A model generated the notes under the pieces. It was not told the DNA's origin. It made no database searches and was given only the letters and a program-made list of their open reading frames with translations. A stretch of DNA of 34,611 nt from Rhodothermales bacterium (GTDB lineage: Bacteria > Bacteroidota > Rhodothermia > Rhodothermales > UBA10348). The translations under genes and the position numbers were made by a program. Shown here piece by piece: positions 29,039-34,611 of the stretch. Numbering within the stretch: position 1 is the first letter of the stretch; the number at the start of each line of letters is the position of its first letter. The stretch is from contig JANQQV010000024.1 in NCBI GenBank assembly GCA_028284865.1, positions 204,218 through 238,828 on the forward strand. The letters are read 5' to 3'.

Positions 29039-32000
29039 CTATCTCAAGAAAATGGTCGCGTCGTGGTTCAGGATGGTTGACGCCACCGTGGTAAGCGCCG
29101 CCACTTCCCTCGCAGGCAACGACGGATCCCGTGGATGTTCGCCCGTGGCCAGCAATCGCCTGGCATCGGCGGAAGAGACTTTCTCGCGTTCCTGTTCCAG
29201 GAGTGTGAGAAGGGCCTCTTGCTCGATATCCGAGGGCTCTCTGGCTGTCAGGGTCCGGAATCCCCAGGTCACTCGGTCGGCATCCGTTTCACCACCCTCA
29301 CGCAGCATGCGTTCGGCCAGCATGCGCGAGGCCTCAACGAATTGCGGATCGTTCATGAGCACGAGGGCTTGCAGCGGGGTGGAGGTACTCTGGCGACGCA
29401 CGACACACAGGTTTCGCTCGGAGGTGTCAAAGATCATCATCGATGGCGGCGGGGTTGTCCGCTTCCAGATCGTGTAGAGGCTGCGACGGTACAAGTCGTC
29501 CCCGCTGTCCTGGACGTACTCCGTTCCGTTGCGGGTGGCTTGCTCTTTCCACAGTCCAGCGGGTTGGTACGGGCGAACCGGGGGCCCGCCGAGTTCCGAT
29601 ACCAGAAGACCGCTGGCCGCCAGCGCGTGGTCGCGCATCTGCTCGGCGGTCAGTCGACGGGCGGGCCCCCGAGCCAGAAACGCGTTGTCCGGATCCTGAT
29701 CGGTCCGTTCGGGAGATACGTGCGACGCCTGTCGATAGGTGGCACTGAGTACAAGCCGTCGCAGCATGGCTTTCGTATCCCACCCCGATTCGCGGTATTC
29801 GACAGCCAGCCAGTCAAGCAATGCTGGATGGGTTGGAATGGCACCTTGCGCTCCGAAGTTATCTGATGTGGCCACAAGTCCGCGGCCGAATATCTGCTGC
29901 CACAACCTGTTTACCTGCACTCGTGCAGTCAACGGGTTCTCCTCCAGGAAAAGCCATTTCGCCAGTCCCAGTCGATTCTGTGGCAGACTGTCCGGAAAAG
30001 CCAGGATGGCCGCGGGCGTGCCGTGTGTGACAGGATCCCGTGGGTCGTCGTACTGCCCACGATGCAGGGTGAATGTCGGTCGAGGCTCCGGGAGATCCCG
30101 CATGATCATGGTTTCCGGTGCCAGCGTCAGTATGCGATTCTCTTCAGCGCGAAGCGCGCGCAACTCGTCTGAAATTTTCCGCCATTCCGGAGACCGTGTT
30201 TCCACTGCATAGTCCCGCCACTCCTGATCACCAGAGTCCGATCCAGCCATTGTGCGGATCTCCGGCAGACTGAGTCGTCGGTTGAAAACCTTCCATTCAT
30301 CGAAGGACACCTCATCCAGCATTCGCTGGTTGTTGTCCGTGAACCCCAGTCGCAGATCGCCCGGCCCGGCCCAATTGGTAGAGTCACCCGTGAACGGGTG
30401 GATGCTCAGCCGAATGCTCTGGCGGAGATTGTCGGTCACGACGGGGGCATCCATGAGCTCGCCGTCCAAAACCAGTTGCATTCCATTCGCCCGGCTGGAA
30501 CCATCGTAGCGGAATGCCAGATGATGCCACTCGCCACTGGATACGGGTTGAGTGGTCCGGATGCGGATTTCGTTGTCCGGCCCGACGTGGACCAGCCTGG
30601 CCGTGATGGTGTGGTCGGGGTTGAGGAAGGTGTGATACCCGCGGTCTCCGTCGAACAGACCGCTCGTCTTGGCCATGAGCGGACCCCAAGTGGTTTCGTT
30701 CTCGATCCGGAACCATACGCTGAGGGTGAAGGGGTCATAGCGCTCAAAGTGGTGACGTTTACTGCCGGCATCCAGCCATCCATCGCCGACAAGCTTCATG
30801 GCATTGCCATCCACTCCTTCAACGATTTCCGGGAGTCGTTCCCGATCGCCCCAGAAGTAACCGGCGGAATCCGGTTGGACGAGGTCCTCAAGCGAGAGCA
30901 GGTTGTCCTTTTGCACGAAGGACTCGATGGGATAGTGCGCCGTCATCCCATAGATCGTGACGGGTTGATCAGACGAAACCTGTGCAGTAACCGCATCCCA
31001 ACGTGCGTTGGAAGGGTCTACCTCTCGCTCCAGTTCGGCAATATGCGCCCGGATGGCAGCCAATTCCTGGTCCTCTACATCCGTCGTCAGGATGACCGTG
31101 GGACTGGCCTCTCCTGCGTAAGGGATGTTGCCGATTTCATTGACTGAATTGAAAAAGGCGAACAGTTCGTAATACTCCGTCATGGAGACGGGGTCATAGC
31201 GATGATCATGGCAACGACCGCATTCCATGGTCACTCCCAGAAAGGCCTTGCCGAAGGTGTCTGTGCGATTGGCGACGTAGTCGACTCGGAACTCCTCGAG
31301 GACGATACCGCCCTCCTGGCTCTGCAGGTGATTGCGGTTGAATCCCGTCGCGAGCAAGTCATCCTTGGAAGGATCCTTGAACAGATCTCCGGCCAATTGT
31401 TGGGTGACGAACTCATCGTAGGGTTGATTGGTGTTGAATGAGCGCACCACCCAGTCGCGCCACGGCCACATGTTTCGCCAGCCGTCATCCTGGTATCCAT
31501 GGCTGTCCGCATACCGGGCCAGGTCCAGCCAATCGACCGCCATGCGTTCACCATACTGCTCGCTGGCCAGCAGCCGATCTGCCACGCGAGCGAACGCTCC
31601 TGCGGAGGAATCAGCCAGGAACGCATCGATTTCAGCAACTGTGGGAGGGAGACCGGTCAGGTCAAACGTGGCTCGACGGATCCACTCTTCCCGGGATGCC
31701 GCCTCTGACGGTACCATTCCAGCCCGCTCGATTCCTGACAGGATGAACCGATCGACGTCGTCGCGCGGCCAATTCAATTGCTGAACGTCCGGTACGGCTG
31801 GACGCTTCGGAGCGGAGAAAGCCCAGTGTTCTTCAAACGCGGCACCTTGTTCAATCCACCGGATCAGCATGGCCTTCTCTTCTGCAGAAAGCCACAGGTT
31901 GGATTCCGGCGGTGGCATGCGGGTCTGGGGGTCATCGGAAAGGATCCGATGTACCAATTCACTACCCCCTGGATTTCCAGCCTTCACAGCCCGATTGCGG

Positions 32001-32263
32001 CGGCTGTTGGTGAGGGAAGCACGTATTCCCTCTGCCGTATCGAAGCGCAAGTCCGTGACCCTGCCTTCCGCGTCAGGACCATGACATGAAAAACATCGAT
32101 CGGACAGGATGGGCCGCACGTGTATGCTGAAGCTCACGGTTTCCGGAATGGACGCTGCCGCGCGTTCAACGTCAGCCGGTGGGGTATAGCCGCACCCTGC
32201 TGGAATCAGGGCAAGGAGGCAGGCCCCCAACAACCAGGAGGATGTGGATGGAAAGCGTATCAC
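29039..32263 (-). CDS. Planctomycete-type cytochrome lipoprotein with inserted LamG domain (module B)
   Basis: No ATG is available; GTG at 32263 or TTG at 32272 starts the protein (1074 or 1077 residues). Counting from the GTG, a lipobox ends at Cys24 (LIPAGC). PSCyt1 has CFSCH at 57-61 and a TRMPPPES methionine at 116. PSCyt2 follows, with [19 protein letters not shown] and CGRCH at 348-352. A LamG/concanavalin-like domain sits at about 482-667 ([44 protein letters not shown]), then PSD1 to the end ([39 protein letters not shown]). The LamG insert, lacking in module A's protein, suggests glycan or polymer binding. It forms an operon with the DUF1501 gene. Confidence 0.92.
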   Translation of the reverse strand: MIRFPSTSSWLLGACLLALIPAGCGYTPPADVERAAASIPETVSFSIHVRPILSDRCFSCHGPDAEGRVTDLRFDTAEGIRASLTNSRRNRAVKAGNPGGSELVHRILSDDPQTRMPPPESNLWLSAEEKAMLIRWIEQGAAFEEHWAFSAPKRPAVPDVQQLNWPRDDVDRFILSGIERAGMVPSEAASREEWIRRATFDLTGLPPTVAEIDAFLADSSAGAFARVADRLLASEQYGERMAVDWLDLARYADSHGYQDDGWRNMWPWRDWVVRSFNTNQPYDEFVTQQLAGDLFKDPSKDDLLATGFNRNHLQSQEGGIVLEEFRVDYVANRTDTFGKAFLGVTMECGRCHDHRYDPVSMTEYYELFAFFNSVNEIGNIPYAGEASPTVILTTDVEDQELAAIRAHIAELEREVDPSNARWDAVTAQVSSDQPVTIYGMTAHYPIESFVQKDNLLSLEDLVQPDSAGYFWGDRERLPEIVEGVDGNAMKLVGDGWLDAGSKRHHFERYDPFTLSVWFRIENETTWGPLMAKTSGLFDGDRGYHTFLNPDHTITARLVHVGPDNEIRIRTTQPVSSGEWHHLAFRYDGSSRANGMQLVLDGELMDAPVVTDNLRQSIRLSIHPFTGDSTNWAGPGDLRLGFTDNNQRMLDEVSFDEWKVFNRRLSLPEIRTMAGSDSGDQEWRDYAVETRSPEWRKISDELRALRAEENRILTLAPETMIMRDLPEPRPTFTLHRGQYDDPRDPVTHGTPAAILAFPDSLPQNRLGLAKWLFLEENPLTARVQVNRLWQQIFGRGLVATSDNFGAQGAIPTHPALLDWLAVEYRESGWDTKAMLRRLVLSATYRQASHVSPERTDQDPDNAFLARGPARRLTAEQMRDHALAASGLLVSELGGPPVRPYQPAGLWKEQATRNGTEYVQDSGDDLYRRSLYTIWKRTTPPPSMMIFDTSERNLCVVRRQSTSTPLQALVLMNDPQFVEASRMLAERMLREGGETDADRVTWGFRTLTAREPSDIEQEALLTLLEQEREKVSSADARRLLATGEHPRDPSLPAREVAALTTVASTILNHDATIFLR

Positions 32264-32272
32264 GGAAGCCAA

Positions 32273-32446
32273 GGATTAGGCAGTGACCATCAGTATAGAC
32301 GATGGGCCAACGCGATCGCAATGCCGGGAATCGCCTTACGTCACGATGCGATGGATGACTTAGTGATTTGATAATGCCGGCATCCTAATCTCGGCGGGCC
32401 CAAAATCTTGTGGGGCCCATTCTGTGATTCCGATTCCCGACCGAGC
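32273..32446. promoter_or_regulatory. Divergent promoter region with a 10-bp palindrome
   Basis: This 174-bp gap separates the minus-strand module B operon from the plus-strand ATP-grasp-like gene. It contains a perfect palindrome ATGCCGGCAT (32374-32383), two copies of GGGCCC (about 32396 and 32414) and an AT-rich patch near 32362-32375. Promoters for both directions must lie here, but I cannot place -35/-10 elements with confidence. Confidence 0.35.
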
Positions 32447-33520
32447 ATGCCCAAGATCAAACGCCGCATCGTCTTCTTCGAGGCCGAAGGAGGCTCCGAC
32501 AAATGGCTGGATGGCCATCGCCGCGATACCCAGCCTATCGTATTTGCCCTGAAATCCCGCGGATGGGATTCCGAGATCATCTTCTACCGGGATGAATGGA
32601 AGGAGCGCATCATCGAATACTGCGAGGATCGCTTCGACGCGTACGTAAGCCGCATCAACCCGGGAAATCTGGCCTACGGGGAAAGCGACTACTTCGACAT
32701 GCTCCGGGAATTGTCCGACAACGGTATGATCGGAATGGCTCATCCCGACGCCATGATCAGTTTCGGAGCCAAGGATGCGCTCGTCAAACTGCGCCACACC
32801 AGCATGGTCCCTGACGACACCTATGTGTACTACAGCACTGAGGATTTTGAGAGTCAGTTTCCTGTCAGTCTTTCCCTCGGCGATCGCGTTCTGAAACAGA
32901 ATCGCGGGTCGACCGGGTCTGGAATCTGGCGCGTTTCCGTCGTGGACAAACGGACATTCGAGCCTGGCGAACCTCTGCCGTCCGATACACTCGTGAAGTG
33001 CACCGAGGCACGAGACAACCACACCGAGCATCGCACGCTGGGCGACTTCATGGGCTTTTGCCATCGTTACATCGAAGGCGAGAACGGGATGCTGGTCGAC
33101 ATGCGCTACCTGCCTCGCATCAAGGAGGGGGAGATTCGCATCCTCATGGTTGGGTCAGAACCGATTTTCGTGGTGCACAAGAAGCCGGCCGAAGGCGAGG
33201 ATTCATTCTCAGCGACGCTGTTTTCCGGTGCCAAGTATACCTATGATGACCCTTCAGCCTGGCAAGGACTTGTGGATCGATTCCTGTCTGAGCTTCCTGC
33301 CATCTGCGGATCACTGGGTCGCGACGACATTCCACTGATCTGGACGGCCGACTTCATTCTCGACACGGCTGATGATGGATCTGATCGGTACGTCCTTGGA
33401 GAGATCAACTGCTCCTGCGTCGGATTCACAAGTCATCTGGAAGAGGGCATCCAGGACAAGGTGGCACGGGAGATCATTCGTGTAGTCAAAGCCCGGCACC
33501 CGGAAGTCGTCCCTGCTTGA
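32447..33520 (+). CDS. Cj0069-type ATP-grasp-like protein
   Basis: The 357-residue product opens with KRRIVFFEAEGGSDKWLDGHRRDT, followed by YVSRINPGNLAYGESDYFDML and GMAHPDAMISFGAKDALVKL, the conserved blocks of the Cj0069 family. VLKQNRGSTGSGIWRV at 148-163 provides a Lys and a glycine-rich loop as in ATP-grasp folds, and the C-terminal ADFILDT plus LGEINCSC supply the expected acidic/Asn metal ligands. It should be a cytoplasmic ATP-dependent ligase or kinase-like enzyme; the substrate is unknown. ATG 32447 is used because the family N-terminus begins there; a TTG 39 nt upstream is also in frame. It converges on the exported-protein gene at 33560. Confidence 0.87.
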   Translation: MPKIKRRIVFFEAEGGSDKWLDGHRRDTQPIVFALKSRGWDSEIIFYRDEWKERIIEYCEDRFDAYVSRINPGNLAYGESDYFDMLRELSDNGMIGMAHPDAMISFGAKDALVKLRHTSMVPDDTYVYYSTEDFESQFPVSLSLGDRVLKQNRGSTGSGIWRVSVVDKRTFEPGEPLPSDTLVKCTEARDNHTEHRTLGDFMGFCHRYIEGENGMLVDMRYLPRIKEGEIRILMVGSEPIFVVHKKPAEGEDSFSATLFSGAKYTYDDPSAWQGLVDRFLSELPAICGSLGRDDIPLIWTADFILDTADDGSDRYVLGEINCSCVGFTSHLEEGIQDKVAREIIRVVKARHPEVVPA

Positions 33521-33559
33521 GACCTGTGCGGCTTGCCCGTCCCGTGATCGAGAACGCGA

Positions 33560-34048
33560 TCAGTTGGTGGTCACGGTGTAGGTAACCGTGCGAACGACTT
33601 CCTGTGGGTCGACGTTCACTTTGGCTTCTGCCTCGAACGTGACGTTGAGTCCGGTCTGGTTGACGGAAGACACGTTGCGCACCAGCGTTTTGGCTCTGCG
33701 ATTCATCCGGATGCGTCCGCGGCTTGTGGCTCCGTCGGGTGCTTCCATGGTGGCCCACAGCTTCATGTTGCGTGGCATATTCGAATCGAGGGAAGCGGTA
33801 ACTTTGCCGTTGCGTCCGTTCGTGGTGATGGACCAGGTCGACGATCCCGTAGCGCGATCCGGCTGGCTTCCTGCGTTGGCGGCGTTGACGGTGATGGAAA
33901 TGTCACTGTCGACAGAGATGACAGCAAACTCTTCAATCTGAACAGCAACCTGCTGCGTTGCCACGGAGGCTTGCGCAGAAGCTGAGCGCGTCTGGAACGC
34001 GATCAGCATCAGGGCGGTCAGGATGAATGTGGTTGTGCGGTTTGTCAT
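33560..34048 (-). CDS. Small exported beta-rich protein (tandem paralogue 1)
   Basis: The 162-residue product has a signal peptide (residues 1-25, SASA-QA). The mature part is a chain of alternating strands ending in VVRTVTYTVTTN, resembling an Ig-like or pilin/spore-coat-type beta-sandwich; no Cys is present. I cannot name the family. Its last 72 residues align without gaps to the partial gene at the window end, with 34 identical positions by hand count. No Shine-Dalgarno is visible. The protein could be a surface or fibre subunit, but that is a guess from the fold-like pattern. Confidence 0.8.
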   Translation of the reverse strand: MTNRTTTFILTALMLIAFQTRSASAQASVATQQVAVQIEEFAVISVDSDISITVNAANAGSQPDRATGSSTWSITTNGRNGKVTASLDSNMPRNMKLWATMEAPDGATSRGRIRMNRRAKTLVRNVSSVNQTGLNVTFEAEAKVNVDPQEVVRTVTYTVTTN

Positions 34049-34159
34049 CAGAGTGGGAAGCGTTTGTCTGCCCTAAGAATGGCAAAGCACGTGCCGCGCG
34101 GGGTAATTCGGCCCGAATGGCCTGAAATGGTCGATTTGGTCTGATAGCATGCCATCTGA

Positions 34160-34179
34160 GTGTTTCGATGGCGAAACAC
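34160..34179. repeat. Perfect 8-bp inverted repeat GTGTTTCG / CGAAACAC
   Basis: Arms 34160-34167 and 34172-34179 enclose ATGG. It sits about 110 bp upstream of the start at 34048 and could be an operator or an RNA hairpin. There is no U-tract on either side. Confidence 0.45.
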
Positions 34180-34232
34180 CCCTGGTTTGATGGCGTGCCT
34201 GCATGCGTGAGTGGGAATCGCCCAAAACGCGT

Positions 34233-34262
34233 GAACCCGGCGCCTTACGGGGCGCCGGGTTC
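34233..34262 (-). terminator. Perfect 12-bp hairpin, probable terminator of the partial gene
   Basis: Arms 34233-34244 and 34251-34262 pair perfectly; on the minus strand the loop is CCGTAA and the stem is followed by ACGCGTTTTGGG. It lies about 120 nt after the stop of the gene at 34382, with the right orientation to end it, though the U-tract is short. Confidence 0.55.
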
Positions 34263-34272
34263 TGGGAGCGAT

Positions 34273-34351
34273 CGGGCTTACGGGCCCGCGGGACATACTG
34301 GACGGTGTGGAGTGTGTGTCCCTTTTCGTTTGGGGCCGGGCTTACGGGCCC
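34273..34351. repeat. 15-bp direct repeat, each copy a small hairpin with TTACGG loop
   Basis: CGGGCTTACGGGCCC occurs exactly at 34273-34287 and 34337-34351, 64 bp apart. Each copy can fold as GGGC/GCCC around TTACGG (CCGTAA on the minus strand), the same loop as the larger hairpins at 34233-34262 and 5936-5971. Confidence 0.6.
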
Positions 34352-34361
34352 AGCGAGCGTC

Positions 34362-34399
34362 TTAGTTGTTCGTGATCGTGCCTAGTTGTTGGTGATCGT
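34362..34399 (-). repeat. Tandem duplication of a gene's last codons including the stop
   Basis: The 18-nt segments 34382-34399 and 34362-34379 match at 16 positions, 20 bp apart. On the minus strand both read Thr-Ile-Thr-Asn-Asn-stop (TAG in the gene, TAA in the extra copy). The second copy lies directly after the true stop and is probably the remnant end of a deleted paralogue. Confidence 0.6.
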
Positions 34400-34611
34400 A
34401 TATGTGACCGTGCGGACGACGCTCTCAGGAGAAGCATCTACCGTGGCGACGGCTTCGTAGTCGAGGGAGAGACCATTGCCGCGAACTTTGGTGACGTTCG
34501 TGACCAGATCAACAGCGTTCGAAGAGAGCGCCAGCTTGCCAGCGGAAGAAGCACCCGAAGGAGCAGCCATCTCGGCGTTGAGCGAAAGACCCGTCGGCAT
34601 GTTCGAGTCGA
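34382..34611 (-). CDS. Small exported beta-rich protein (tandem paralogue 2), partial
   Basis: The reading frame runs off the window end, so only the last 75 or so residues are visible and the start is missing. It begins DSNMPTGLSLNAEM and ends VVRTVTYTITNN. It aligns without gaps to the C-terminus of the product of 33560-34048 (about 47 percent identity over 72 residues by hand). The methionine at 34600 is internal, since the match to the paralogue extends upstream of it. Presumably it carries a signal peptide beyond the window. Confidence 0.75.
   Translation of the reverse strand, partial: DSNMPTGLSLNAEMAAPSGASSAGKLALSSNAVDLVTNVTKVRGNGLSLDYEAVATVDASPESVVRTVTYTITNN

Larger units (their letters stand above)
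34049..34381. other. Repeat-rich spacer between tandem paralogues
   Basis: This 333-bp spacer encodes no convincing protein. It contains four inverted repeats, a 15-bp direct repeat and a duplicated gene end, listed separately. Read on the minus strand, it carries the 3' region of the partial gene and the upstream region of the gene starting at 34048. Confidence 0.7.

Noticed and set aside
20271..32263. Cytochrome/DUF1501 region as a horizontally acquired island
   Set aside because: No integrase, tRNA boundary, transposase or obvious composition break is visible, so transfer cannot be supported from this window.

Overview
The window looks like a chromosomal segment from a Gram-negative, aerobic or micro-aerobic bacterium of the Bacteroidota/FCB side of the tree, most likely a Rhodothermota-type organism. 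This is inferred from gene content: an outer-membrane barrel and lipoproteins, a carboxypeptidase-regulatory-domain family typical of Bacteroidota, large VPS10/BNR propeller proteins, and planctomycete-type cytochromes that also occur in marine Bacteroidota. Base composition is moderately GC-rich, and almost no start codon has a Shine-Dalgarno sequence in front of it, which also fits. No rRNA, tRNA, CRISPR array, transposase, integrase or phage gene was found.

Layout. 43-5542 (minus strand): a LysM-rich lytic transglycosylase, an acyl-CoA carboxylase beta subunit, and an unknown protein that probably shares a transcript with the carboxylase. 5543-6004 is a non-coding stretch ending in a strong intrinsic terminator just before an outer-membrane barrel gene (6005-7294). 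7649-13431 (plus strand) runs Gfo/Idh/MocA oxidoreductase, VPS10-like propeller, YkvI-like membrane protein. 13478-14916 holds a SnoaL-like lipoprotein divergent from two overlapping FKBP genes, the first exported with an altered active site and the second cytoplasmic with an intact one. A bidirectional hairpin terminator at 14940-14975 separates these from a carboxypeptidase-regulatory-domain protein and a small membrane protein. 17174-20245 is a second VPS10-like paralogue.

The most system-like part is 20271-32263. Two minus-strand modules each pair a c-type cytochrome lipoprotein (PSCyt1-PSCyt2-PSD1) with a Tat-exported DUF1501 protein. Module A also carries a membrane DUF2231-cytochrome-LRR protein, and all its genes overlap. 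Module B's cytochrome has a LamG domain inserted. Between the modules lies a plus-strand run of a Tat-exported beta-propeller, a COG3650-like lipoprotein and a CPXCG zinc-ribbon protein. The whole block looks like a periplasmic or outer-membrane redox and substrate-handling system of unknown chemistry.

32447-33520 encodes a Cj0069-type ATP-grasp-like protein. From 33560 to the window end there are tandem paralogues of a small exported beta-rich protein. They are separated by a repeat-rich spacer with several hairpins and a duplicated gene end, suggesting recent duplication and deletion in this family.
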